From: Sinosporangium siamense
GTDB lineage: Bacteria > Actinomycetota > Actinomycetes > Streptosporangiales > Streptosporangiaceae
Direction of reading: 5' to 3'
Length of the DNA: 64,000 bases
Assembly: GCF_016863435.1 (NCBI RefSeq)
Contig: NZ_BOOW01000013.1
Location: forward strand, 62,001-126,000
A model generated the notes under the pieces. The model was not told where the DNA came from. It did not search any database and saw nothing but the letters and a program-made list of their open reading frames with translations. Made by a program: the position numbers and the translations under genes. Below, in pieces: positions 1-8,430 of this stretch. Numbering within the stretch: position 1 is the stretch's first letter; every line of letters starts with the position of its first letter.

Positions 1-119
1 TCGCTTGAGGGATTCGTCAGTTCGATCTAAGGGAACTTGTGAAACACCCTCACCCACGATGAGGGTACTTATACTGGTTTCGTATGCTTCGCTCCGCCGT
101 ACTTCGTGGTACTTCTCAG

Positions 120-164
120 CACTCGTGAGTGCTCGTGAGTATGGATGTCTAGTTGGATGTCTAG
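120..164. repeat. Two adjacent pairs of short direct repeats upstream of the FxsT-like gene
   Basis: CTCGTGAGT occurs at 122-130 and 132-140, and TGGATGTCTAG at 142-152 and 154-164, each pair separated by one base. The first repeat is itself an imperfect dyad (CACTC-GT-GAGTG). Such spacing of about one helical turn is typical of cooperative regulator binding, so this may be an operator for the operon that follows. That is inference; no regulator gene is visible nearby. Confidence 0.5.
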
Positions 165-270
165 GCGTTTCTTCGGTTTCACCGAGCCGGTTACCGAGGC
201 GCCGGAGGTCGATATGGATCGTTTGGTATCGCTGATGATTCTCGGCGTGGAACGGATACCCCGGTGGTGA
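145..270 (+). CDS. Possible small ORF coupled to the FxsT-like gene
   Basis: A 41-codon frame from ATG 145 (alternative ATG 157) ends in TGA at 268-270. The stop overlaps the start region of the next gene as GTGA (GTG 267-269), the coupling style used repeatedly in this window. The second half (residues 13-41) has ordinary protein composition, with acidic residues followed by a hydrophobic stretch. It does not end in the FxSxx motif of FxsA precursor peptides, so it is not an obvious RiPP precursor. The short repeats at 142-164 lie inside its 5' end and no good ribosome-binding site is seen, so it may be non-coding leader instead. Confidence 0.3.
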   Translation: MSSWMSRRFFGFTEPVTEAPEVDMDRLVSLMILGVERIPRW

Positions 271-3200
271 CCAGGACAGGCGGTGCAGGTAGCGGCATTA
301 TCATCTCTTTCCTCTCCTACGGCGGGGGAGCCGGCCAGACGGCGGCGGTCGCGAACATCGCCTGGATCCTCGCCGCCGCCGGGCAGAAGGTGCTCGTGGT
401 CGACAGCAGGGCCGAGGCCCCCGCGCTCCACCGCTACTTCGCCCCCTTCGGCCGCCCGCTCGTGATCAGGGACCGCCCCGCCGACCGGGGCGACCCGCTG
501 TCGGCGACCGTCCGCCTGGACTGCGACCCGCCCTCGCCGGAGGGCCGCGTCGACTACCTCGGCCCCGCCCTGCCCGAGCCCGCGCCGGGGATCAGGGGGG
601 AGAGCCCGCGCTTCGACTGGGCGGTGTGGTCGCGCCGCCTCCCCGAGCTCCGGCGCAGACTGATGGCGGCCGGCTACGACTATGTGCTCGTGGACGGGCC
701 CGCCGGCGGGGGTGACGCCGCCGTGGCGACCGCCGCCCAGCTCTCCGACTCCGTCGTGCTCTGCCTGTCGATGACGCCCGGCGTGATCCTCGGCAGCGGC
801 GCCCTGGCGCGGCGCATGCTGAGCAGGCGGTTCGAGGTGCGCATCCTGCCGGTGCCGATGGGGGTGGACGACCGCGACCCGCAGGGACTGCGCCGCGCCA
901 GGCTGCTGGCCCGCGAGCGGTTCGCCGCGATCACCACCGGCGGACCGGCGGTGCTGGGCCAGATCGAGGTGCCCTACCTGCCGGAGTTCTCCCACGACGA
1001 GAAGCTCGCCGTGCTGGTCGGCGGATCGCAGGCCGCACCGCTCGTGCGCGCCTACGAGCTGATGACCAGGGCGATCACCGACGACCGGGTGCGAACGGCG
1101 AACTCGCCGAGCGACGTGCTCCGGGAACGTTACATCCGCGCCCTCGACCACGCCTTCCCCACGCTCCCGCGCGCGGTCTCCATCGTCTACGCGCCGCGCG
1201 ACCGCGTGTGGGCCGACTGGTGCCGGGGGCTGCTCGGCGAGCACGGCGTGCCGACCGAGATGGTCTCGGTGATGCCGGCCAGGACGCTGCCCGCCGTCGA
1301 GGGCGGCCGCCACCTCCTGCTGATCTCACCCGGCCGGCTGATCGGCCTCAACCGGACGCACGTGGACGAGCCGCCGGGGGCCCAGCCGGGCGGCGGAGCC
1401 CAGGTCAGCCGCACCTTCGCCGTGTTGATCGACGACACCGAGCCGCCGGAGTGGGCCGCCTCGATCGACCGCATCGATCTGCGGGAGGTCAAGGAGGAGC
1501 AGGCCGAGGAGTTGCTGCGCAAACGGCTCGGGCTCACGCCGTTCCAGGAGTTCGGGCCGTCGCAGGGCACCCGTTTCCCCGGCGGGGTGAGGCGTGGCGG
1601 CACGGCGGAGGTCGGGGCGGCCCGGCTGCCCTTCCCTCCCCGATATGCCGGATTTGTCGGGCGAGATGGCTTTTTGGAGGAGATGCGGGACAACCTGGCG
1701 CCCACCACACTCGCCCAGGGGCCCTACTACCTGCGCGGCGCGGAGGGCGTCGGCAAGAGCCAGCTCGTGCTCGAATATGTCTACCGCTTCGCCTCCGACT
1801 ACGACATCATCTGGTGGATCCCCGGCGGCTCACGCAACGACATCCGCAAGGGGCTCGCCGACCTCGCCGTCACCCTGCAGATCCCCTCCAGAGGCGACGG
1901 GGCCAAGGCGATGCTCAAGGCCCTCGACGTCGAGCCCGCCCGCTGGCTGCTCGTCTACGACAACGTCGGCGACATCGCCCACCTCGACGGCCTCCTGCCG
2001 AGCTCGCGCGCCGGCCACGTCATCGTCACCCTGACCTCCACCGACCCCGAGAGCCCCGGCGAGCAGGTGCCTCCCTTCGAGCGGGAGGAGAGCGTCGCCC
2101 TGCTGCGCCGCGTGGTCCCCGCGCTGGACCCGGCGGGCGCCGCGACGGTGGCGCGAGCCGTACACGACGTCCCGCTCGCCGTCGAGCTGGCCGGGGCGTG
2201 GATCGGCGAGGACGCGCGGTGGCGGCGCTATCGCAACATCGGCGAGGGCGAGGCGGCGGCACTGGCGGTGACGAGGTTCCGCGAGGAACTGGCCCGGGAG
2301 GACGGCGCATCCTCGCGGGACGACTCCTCCGACATCAGGGCGATCGTGCGGATGGCCCTCAACGTGCTGAAGTTCCGCCGGCTCAGCGCCGGGGTGATCT
2401 GGATGCTCCAGCTCATCACCTTTCTCAACCCCGCGCATATCTCGCTGCGGCTGCTGCGCTCCTGGCCGGTGCTCGACGAGCTCGCCCGCTTCGGCGAGGG
2501 CCTCGACGACCCGCTGATGATCGACGCCGTGCTGGCCAAGGCCGAGTGCTACGGGCTGATCGAGGTGCGCTGGGGCAAGGACCCCGCCGTGCACACCAAC
2601 GCGCTCATCCAGCGGCTGATCCGCGAGGAGATGACCGAGGAGGAGACGAGAGTACGGCAGGCGCAGGCGTTGCGTGTGCTCGCGGCGCACGCCTATCCCC
2701 GGTTCGACCCGACCGACGACGCGCACAAGGCGGTGTTCGAGGAGCTGTGGAACCACCTGCGCCCCTCCGGCGCGCTCACCAGCACCGACACCCGCGTGTG
2801 CGACTGGATCCTGAACCAGCTCCGCTACCTCTACAACACCAGCAGAGGCAGCCGGCTGGAGGCGGGCCGCGAGATCGGCGCCGAGGCGATGGCGGTCTGG
2901 ACCCGGCACGCCGAGACCAGGGAACTCGTGCCCGACCTGCAGGTGCTGATGGCCAACCTCCAGCGGGCGCTCAACCGGTGGGACGAGGCCCACGCGCTCG
3001 ACCTCGGCGCGCTTGAGACCCTGCGGTCCCGCCACGGCCTGCGCAGCGCGCGCACCCTGGCCGCCAACCGCGGCTACGCCGCCGACCTGCGCGCCCTCGG
3101 CCGCTTCGACATGGCGGCGGCCGAGGAGCTCTCGATACTGCTGGTCTCCCGCTATCTGTTCGGCGACGACCACGAGCAGACCCTCGCCGCCGCCAACAAC

Positions 3201-4061
3201 TGCGCCCTGTCCGCCTATCTCGCGGGAAACGTGCACGAGGCGCTCGACCTCGAACAGCAGACCTACGCCAGGCGGGTCCGGCTGTGGGGCGCCGACTCCT
3301 ACTGGGCCCGCTGGAGCGGCTGCAACGTCGGCGTCTACCTGCGCGAACTCGGGCGCTACGAGGACGCGGAGGAGTGGCTGCGCAGCGTGCGCGAGAACGT
3401 CGGCGGGATCGGCGGCGCCACCCTCGACGTGGCCCGGCTGCGGCTGGACCGCAGCCTCGCCGCGACCTACCGCCGCCTCGGCCGCAAACTGGGCGACCCC
3501 GCCAAACTCGACCAGGCCCGCACCCTGCACAGCGCCACCCTGGAGGGGCACCGGGCGCTGTTCGGCGCGGACTACTCCTCGACGCTCGCCTGCACCGCGG
3601 GCTACGCGTGGACGCTGCACGCCGTCGGGGCGCACACGGCGGCCGTCGAGTACGGAACACTCGCCTACGAGGGCCTCAGCCGTACCGCCAACCCGTTCGC
3701 CATGGTCGCGGCGGCCAACCTCGCGGTCTTCCGGCGGGCCGTGGGCGACAAGGCCGCCGCCCGCGACCTCGGCGGGGAGGCGCTTGAACACCTGGCGGAA
3801 CGCCTCGGCGACCTGCACCCCTACACCCTGGCGGCCACCGTCAACCACGCCGGCACGCTGGCGGTCCTGGGCGATCACACCGGGGCGCTGCGCCTCGACC
3901 GCGGTGCCTGGGAAGGCTATGTCGCCCGGTTCGGCAGGGACAGTCCGTACGCCGCGATCGCCATGGCCAACTACGCCGACTCGCGCAGGCTTAGCCTGGG
4001 GGAGCCGGGCGCCGGCCGGCATGTGCGATCGGACATCGACATCGAGGTGCTGTGGTTCTGA
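264..4061 (+). CDS. FxsT-like protein: degenerate ParA/MinD domain, TIR-like segment, NB-ARC ATPase, TPR repeats
   Basis: 1265 residues in the layout of FxSxx-COOH-system TPR proteins (FxsT), regulators linked to radical-SAM peptide systems. Residues 13-270 match the ParA/MinD-type domain, but the usual KGGTGRT loop reads GGGAGQT (20-26) and the following acidic motif reads D47-S-R, so both signature lysines and the second aspartate are gone. Residues about 303-370 resemble a TIR/flavodoxin-like segment (SIVYAPRDRVWADW). An NB-ARC domain follows with an intact P-loop GAEGVGKS (492-499). The C-terminal third (about 850-1230) is alanine-rich tetratricopeptide repeats. Start is GTG 264 or GTG 267; the latter overlaps the stop of a small upstream frame. 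Seventeen bases separate it from the next gene. No fxsA or radical-SAM gene is visible; they could lie upstream of the window. Family assignment is from recalled motif similarity. Confidence 0.75.
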   Translation: MVTRTGGAGSGIIISFLSYGGGAGQTAAVANIAWILAAAGQKVLVVDSRAEAPALHRYFAPFGRPLVIRDRPADRGDPLSATVRLDCDPPSPEGRVDYLGPALPEPAPGIRGESPRFDWAVWSRRLPELRRRLMAAGYDYVLVDGPAGGGDAAVATAAQLSDSVVLCLSMTPGVILGSGALARRMLSRRFEVRILPVPMGVDDRDPQGLRRARLLARERFAAITTGGPAVLGQIEVPYLPEFSHDEKLAVLVGGSQAAPLVRAYELMTRAITDDRVRTANSPSDVLRERYIRALDHAFPTLPRAVSIVYAPRDRVWADWCRGLLGEHGVPTEMVSVMPARTLPAVEGGRHLLLISPGRLIGLNRTHVDEPPGAQPGGGAQVSRTFAVLIDDTEPPEWAASIDRIDLREVKEEQAEELLRKRLGLTPFQEFGPSQGTRFPGGVRRGGTAEVGAARLPFPPRYAGFVGRDGFLEEMRDNLAPTTLAQGPYYLRGAEGVGKSQLVLEYVYRFASDYDIIWWIPGGSRNDIRKGLADLAVTLQIPSRGDGAKAMLKALDVEPARWLLVYDNVGDIAHLDGLLPSSRAGHVIVTLTSTDPESPGEQVPPFEREESVALLRRVVPALDPAGAATVARAVHDVPLAVELAGAWIGEDARWRRYRNIGEGEAAALAVTRFREELAREDGASSRDDSSDIRAIVRMALNVLKFRRLSAGVIWMLQLITFLNPAHISLRLLRSWPVLDELARFGEGLDDPLMIDAVLAKAECYGLIEVRWGKDPAVHTNALIQRLIREEMTEEETRVRQAQALRVLAAHAYPRFDPTDDAHKAVFEELWNHLRPSGALTSTDTRVCDWILNQLRYLYNTSRGSRLEAGREIGAEAMAVWTRHAETRELVPDLQVLMANLQRALNRWDEAHALDLGALETLRSRHGLRSARTLAANRGYAADLRALGRFDMAAAEELSILLVSRYLFGDDHEQTLAAANNCALSAYLAGNVHEALDLEQQTYARRVRLWGADSYWARWSGCNVGVYLRELGRYEDAEEWLRSVRENVGGIGGATLDVARLRLDRSLAATYRRLGRKLGDPAKLDQARTLHSATLEGHRALFGADYSSTLACTAGYAWTLHAVGAHTAAVEYGTLAYEGLSRTANPFAMVAAANLAVFRRAVGDKAAARDLGGEALEHLAERLGDLHPYTLAATVNHAGTLAVLGDHTGALRLDRGAWEGYVARFGRDSPYAAIAMANYADSRRLSLGEPGAGRHVRSDIDIEVLWF

Positions 4062-4077
4062 GCACGCGGAGGGGAAC

Positions 4078-5106
4078 ATGACCACTCGGCATCTGGACGT
4101 GCGCGAGGATCTGGCTCCGCACGCGGTGGGCGAGCAGGCCCGGCTCAAGAGCTCCTATGAGTGGCTCGTCGAGCCCTGCAGGGAGTTCCTCGCCGCCGAC
4201 AGGGGTGTGCACTACCTCGCGCACTACACAGGGGGCATCTTCGACTTCGCCCTGCACGTGCTCGGCGACCCCGCCGTCGCCGCCCGTCCCGGCTGCGCGG
4301 GGGCGGTGTCGCGGATCGGCGGGTTCCAGCAGGCCGGGCGGATGATGATCTTCCAGGTGGACCGGGCGGACGACTACCTCGCCGACCTGAAGACCGGCGG
4401 GCTGATCAGGACGGTCGTGGAGAGCGGCTCTGGGGCCGCCGTCTGCGGTCACGTGCGCCCCTACGAGTCCCTGGTGGCGGTGACCCTCGACCCGTCCCGG
4501 GTGTGGGACGCGGACAAGGGCATGGCGGAGCTGATCGGCGACATCCGGGGCCTCGTGAGCCTGCCCGACGAGGACCTCGGCGGGTTCCGGCGCGACGCGG
4601 TGCCTGCGAGCCACCCGCTGAGCGGCGACCTGCGCACCGAATACGGCGCCCCGGACTCCGACCCGCTCATCGAACGCGCCGCCCGGCTCACCGCCGCCGA
4701 GGTGGGGCCCGCCGATCTCCACTACCTCGCGTACTACGACCACTGGAGCCTGCGGTTCGCCGTGGACTGCTTCGCCCACCCCGACCTCGTGCGCTTCTTC
4801 ACCGACACCACCCCCGAGGCGCGGCGGGCGAAATATGCCGAGCTGGGCAGCCGGGCCGCGGTGATCGCCGGGGACTTCGGCCACGCCATACGTCTTGTCA
4901 GCCGCGACAAACCCGTGCGCATCGTGCTTGACGTACGGCAGGGCGCGATCTACGTGCGCTGGCTCGACACCGGCCGCTACCTCGTGGGCGTCACCCTCGA
5001 CCAGTCCATGGTGGCCGCCGCCGAACGCCGCCTCGACACGCTCCGGCCCCACATCGCCGCCCTGTTCCCGGTGCCCGCGGACGGCGCGGCCCCGCTCACG
5101 GGCTGA
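4078..5106 (+). CDS. Protein of unknown function, internally duplicated, possibly tandem Roadblock/LC7-like
   Basis: 342 residues from ATG 4078, preceded by GGAGGGGAA. It probably forms an operon with the FxsT-like gene 17 bases upstream. I do not recognise the family. The protein appears to consist of two related halves: VHYLAHYTGGIFDFALHVL in the first matches LHYLAYYDHWSLRFAVDCF in the second, and each is followed by a basic/hydrophobic alpha-beta stretch. The segment at about 255-330, including RIVLDVRQGAIYVRWLD and YLVGVTLDQS, resembles the helix-strand pattern of Roadblock/LC7 proteins, which partner small GTPases or ParA/MglA-type NTPases in actinomycetes. A partnership with the degenerate ParA-like neighbour is inferred from context only. 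No signal peptide, membrane segment or catalytic motif was seen. Confidence 0.6.
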   Translation: MTTRHLDVREDLAPHAVGEQARLKSSYEWLVEPCREFLAADRGVHYLAHYTGGIFDFALHVLGDPAVAARPGCAGAVSRIGGFQQAGRMMIFQVDRADDYLADLKTGGLIRTVVESGSGAAVCGHVRPYESLVAVTLDPSRVWDADKGMAELIGDIRGLVSLPDEDLGGFRRDAVPASHPLSGDLRTEYGAPDSDPLIERAARLTAAEVGPADLHYLAYYDHWSLRFAVDCFAHPDLVRFFTDTTPEARRAKYAELGSRAAVIAGDFGHAIRLVSRDKPVRIVLDVRQGAIYVRWLDTGRYLVGVTLDQSMVAAAERRLDTLRPHIAALFPVPADGAAPLTG

Positions 5107-5167
5107 CCCGCCGCCGTCCTGGTACGGCACAGCACGGTTCGCCGGGCATGCTTGAGGACCGGGTTGC

Positions 5168-7489
5168 TCAGGTGCGGGCCTCCACGGTGGCGAGGACCGA
5201 GCGGTAGACCCGGGGGCCGAGGCCGTCGAACGCCTGGCGCAGGTCCCGTTTGCGGGCCAGGCCGGTGTCGCTGACCTCGGAGAACGGCGAGGTCCACTCC
5301 ACCAGGTGGTCGAGGCTGCGCATTGGCAGCAGGTCGGCCGTGGCCTCGTAGACGTCGCAGATCTCCCGCAGCCGGTCGAGTTCCTGCGGCGCGATGTCAC
5401 GCAACCCCGACTCCGAACCGATGCTCTCCAGCCACTCCTGCACACTGATCTGGAACTGATCCACCAGCTTGTAGAGCAGCAGAGTCGCCCCCACCGCCGG
5501 CAGCGCCCCCGGCGTGGCCAGCTCGTGCCGCAGTGCGCCGCCGCGCGCCGCGGCACGCGGGCCCCGGGGCCGACGCCGTCGTTCGACGGCGAAGAGCTGC
5601 CTGAGCACCCGGTCGAGATCGTCGAGCGCGCCGAGCGCCGCCAGGGCACGTTCGAAGTGCTGCCCGATGCTGATCGGCAGCCGGCTCGACCGGGTCGAGG
5701 GCATGGATCGGGAAGGGGCGGTGAAGCTGATCCACTCCATCAGGCCCTCGGTGATGCGCCGCATGTCGCGGATCTCGCCGCTGAGCCGCTCGGTGCGTTT
5801 GTCGAGCAGGTCGAGCACGCCGGAGCCGTCGCTCGCGACGATGCGGTCGGTGCTGGCGCGCAGCCACGAGCGGAACTCGTTGTCGAAGTTGATCGAGTCG
5901 TACTGGATGGGTGCCCGGTCGAACAGCGTGTTCACCTTGGCGGTCAGCGCGGCGGGCACCCGCCCGTTGATCACCAGCACGCGGCGCACCGGGTCGGCCT
6001 CGGCGAGCACCGAGGACGCGGCGACCTCCAGCCGGTCGACCTCGGCTTTGTTGAGCACGGTGTCGGTGATCCACACCGCGCAGGCGCCCGTGCGGCCGAC
6101 TGGGATCCAGAAGTCGACCACGATCCTGCCCTGGATGCGCCACTGCTCCTGGTTGACCCACCCCTCCGAGCTGACGATGCGGCGCACGGCCGCCTTGATG
6201 TCGACCGGTTCCGCCTGGCGGAAGACACGCCGGGCGACCTCCCCGACCAGCAGGCCGGTGACCCGCTCCTCGGGATCGCCGTCTACGGTGACGTCCTCGG
6301 CGCCTTCGGGATCGAGGTCGCCGGGTTCGCCGGCCGGGGCACGTGTTATCTCGTTCCGGTGCCGTCCGGCGACGACTTCTCCGTAGGAGTAGTGCAGGAG
6401 CCGGATCGCCTGCCGGGGGATGCCGTCGCTGATCCGGACGATCTCCTCGGGGGCGTCCTCGTCGAAACGCGGGTGCGGCCACGCGCCCAACTGGATCCGG
6501 ATATATGCCTTTATGTGGTCGGGGTTGAACGGGGAGGGGGAGAGGATCCGCACGCGCTCCTTGGCGCTCGCCGTCAACATCTGCCGCGTGTCCGGCAGCC
6601 CGAAGATGATCAGCAGGCAGCCGGCGTTCACAAAGGCGTTGAGCAGCCGCTCGAACGCCGGAGTGACCTCCGGCGTGCCCTCGAAGAGCGGCAGCAGCCG
6701 CTCGAACTCGTCGATCAGCACGATGAGCTTACGGCCGGTGCGCCCGTGCAGATAGGCGAGTACGCCGATGGCCTCGATGGCGGCGACCTCGCTGTCGATG
6801 GCGCACGTGATGCCGTGCTCCCGCAGCAGCGGATCGGGCTCGGCGCCGCTCAGCCAGGCGTGGACCGACGGCTGGTATTCGTCCTCCAGGACGAGCTGGA
6901 GCGCGACGGCGAAATCCTGCCAGATGGCGAACTCCGCGAGGGCCGCCCTGAGCCGGTCGAGGGAGACGTTGCGCGCCATGCCGAACCGGCTGATGATTTC
7001 CTCGGCCGACCTTTTGCGGAACTCCGGCTGCTGGGTGAGCTGCCGGAAGACCGCGCTCTTCTGCAGGTTGTCCATCAGGGTGAAATGATGGTAGTCCTCG
7101 GCGAGCTGCTTGATCTGCTCGGCGGATATTTTCTTGATAAACCGGTCTAAGTAGAGCCTTAATAAGCTCCGGCCGGGTTCGTCGAACTCGATGAGGACGG
7201 TGTCCTCGCTGCGGCGCCGGGTGACGGCGTGCAGGACCTCAAGGGCGATGTGCGTCTTCCCCGTGCCGAACTCGCCGATGACCGCCAGCGCGCCGCCGAG
7301 CCCGGTCGTGCCGGTGCGGCCGGGCTCCATCGCGGCCAGATAGTCGTTGACGAAGGCCTTGACCTCGATCAGCGTCGGTGTCTGCACCGTCTGCGGCGGG
7401 CTCGCGGGACCGATCGTCAGGTGGGCGATGGCCGAGGGCGGGAAGGGATTTCGATCCGGCGGATCGGTCTGGACCTCGCGTGGCCTCAC
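5168..7489 (-). CDS. AAA-type P-loop ATPase, third gene of a coupled cassette
   Basis: 773 residues, GTG start at 7489. The Walker A motif is GEFGTGKT (72-79) and the Walker B is LIVLIDEF with D260-E261, followed by a sensor-like strand LLIIFGLPDTRQ. This arrangement resembles KAP/ORC-like and BREX-type (BrxC, DUF2791) ATP-binding proteins, but I cannot assign a named family. Residues about 400-560 contain a mixed alpha/beta domain (VVDFWIPVGRTGACAVWITD) recalling a restriction-endonuclease-like core without an obvious E-x-K. The C-terminal 200 residues are helical, with a short arginine-rich patch. Its start overlaps the stop of the upstream ATPase by GTGA (7486-7489), so translation is probably coupled. 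It converges on the FxsT-like operon with 61 bases between the stops. Confidence 0.7.
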   Translation of the reverse strand: MRPREVQTDPPDRNPFPPSAIAHLTIGPASPPQTVQTPTLIEVKAFVNDYLAAMEPGRTGTTGLGGALAVIGEFGTGKTHIALEVLHAVTRRRSEDTVLIEFDEPGRSLLRLYLDRFIKKISAEQIKQLAEDYHHFTLMDNLQKSAVFRQLTQQPEFRKRSAEEIISRFGMARNVSLDRLRAALAEFAIWQDFAVALQLVLEDEYQPSVHAWLSGAEPDPLLREHGITCAIDSEVAAIEAIGVLAYLHGRTGRKLIVLIDEFERLLPLFEGTPEVTPAFERLLNAFVNAGCLLIIFGLPDTRQMLTASAKERVRILSPSPFNPDHIKAYIRIQLGAWPHPRFDEDAPEEIVRISDGIPRQAIRLLHYSYGEVVAGRHRNEITRAPAGEPGDLDPEGAEDVTVDGDPEERVTGLLVGEVARRVFRQAEPVDIKAAVRRIVSSEGWVNQEQWRIQGRIVVDFWIPVGRTGACAVWITDTVLNKAEVDRLEVAASSVLAEADPVRRVLVINGRVPAALTAKVNTLFDRAPIQYDSINFDNEFRSWLRASTDRIVASDGSGVLDLLDKRTERLSGEIRDMRRITEGLMEWISFTAPSRSMPSTRSSRLPISIGQHFERALAALGALDDLDRVLRQLFAVERRRRPRGPRAAARGGALRHELATPGALPAVGATLLLYKLVDQFQISVQEWLESIGSESGLRDIAPQELDRLREICDVYEATADLLPMRSLDHLVEWTSPFSEVSDTGLARKRDLRQAFDGLGPRVYRSVLATVEART

Positions 7490-8430
7490 TCGCCCTCCTG
7501 TGGTTCGCCGAAGAAGTCAATCCAATTGTTTCCGAGGAAGCTGTTGAGATTCTCGTAGCTTATGGGCGCGCCCCCGTGCTGGGGGACGTAAGTCGAATAG
7601 AACTTGCAGAAATATTTCTGCAGAAAGCGGAGGGTGAAGAACTCCTCCGACTCCCTGATGTCGGTGAGAAATTCGATGAGCGCGTCGTCCGGGATCGACG
7701 GCAGCTCCTCCTGCTCCTCCGGCGGGAATCGCCGCTCGCGGTCCCTGAACCACGCCAGCCCGTCGGACGCCTGCAGCTTGCCGATCCGCACCGGGACGAG
7801 CGCCGAGCTGAACTCCTTCCGGATCGTGTTCGCCGGGGTGATCCCGAAACTCGGGATCTCGGCGAAGAAGACGATGTGGTTGAGTGCCAGCCTGGCCAGT
7901 TCGAGTATCTCCTCCTCAGACTTCGCCCTCGGCATCAGGGCCAGCACAATGAGCTTGTTCTTCTTCAGCAGCCCGCTCAATAGCCTGTAGGAGAGGATGA
8001 GGTCCTCCTCGGGGTCCACCGTGGCGAGGGAGTTCCATTCCTCGGTGGTGAAGAATCCGCCGCGATCGGCGCGCAACTGGTGCACCAGGGCCTTGAAGAG
8101 GGTGCGGGCCCGCCTCCTGTGGTCGCCCTCCGGGAAAATGCTGAAGAGGTCGACGATCACCGGCTGGTTCCTTTTCGGGAGGAGCCTGCGGTGGAGCCAG
8201 CTCACGCATTTGTTGACCAGCGCGGTCTTCCCGCAGCCGTCGCTGCCGGTGACCAGCACCACGTGCCCGTGCACCTCGATGTTGCCGAGTTCGCCGAACG
8301 CGCGGGTGAAGGCGTCGAACGAGTTGAACACATCGTCCACGTCCACATAGAGCGCCTCGTGGGTCTCGTCGACCCACGGGCAGAGCGCTTTGCTGGAATG
8401 CACGATGGGCGGCGCGCAAAAGGGGGTCAC
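7486..8430 (-). CDS. P-loop NTPase, second gene of a coupled cassette
   Basis: 314 residues, GTG start at 8430. The sequence VVLVTGSDGCGKTALVNK gives a clear Walker A (G62 to T69). The later hydrophobic strand KLIVLALMPRAKSEEE lacks the usual acidic Walker B residues, so hydrolysis may be impaired or use other residues. The rest is charged and helical (PPEEQEELPSIPDDALIEFL) and may be a winged-helix or regulatory segment. It overlaps both neighbours by GTGA (8427-8430 and 7486-7489), which ties the three genes into one translational unit. The middle position, and the pairing with a larger ATPase that keeps Walker B, suggest a heteromeric complex; this is inference. Confidence 0.7.
   Translation of the reverse strand: MTPFCAPPIVHSSKALCPWVDETHEALYVDVDDVFNSFDAFTRAFGELGNIEVHGHVVLVTGSDGCGKTALVNKCVSWLHRRLLPKRNQPVIVDLFSIFPEGDHRRRARTLFKALVHQLRADRGGFFTTEEWNSLATVDPEEDLILSYRLLSGLLKKNKLIVLALMPRAKSEEEILELARLALNHIVFFAEIPSFGITPANTIRKEFSSALVPVRIGKLQASDGLAWFRDRERRFPPEEQEELPSIPDDALIEFLTDIRESEEFFTLRFLQKYFCKFYSTYVPQHGGAPISYENLNSFLGNNWIDFFGEPQEGE

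Noticed and set aside
69-1313. Long minus-strand frame opposite the FxsT-like gene
   Set aside because: Its product is rich in Arg, Gly, His and Val without domain motifs, as expected for the antisense of GC-rich coding DNA; the plus-strand product has clear domains.
1208-3016. 602-codon plus-strand frame inside the FxsT-like gene
   Set aside because: An Arg/Pro/Gly-rich out-of-frame shadow with no motif; the NB-ARC and TPR regions are in the other frame.
5306-7150. 614-codon plus-strand frame opposite the AAA ATPase
   Set aside because: Antisense shadow; the minus strand has Walker A and B motifs and coupled starts.
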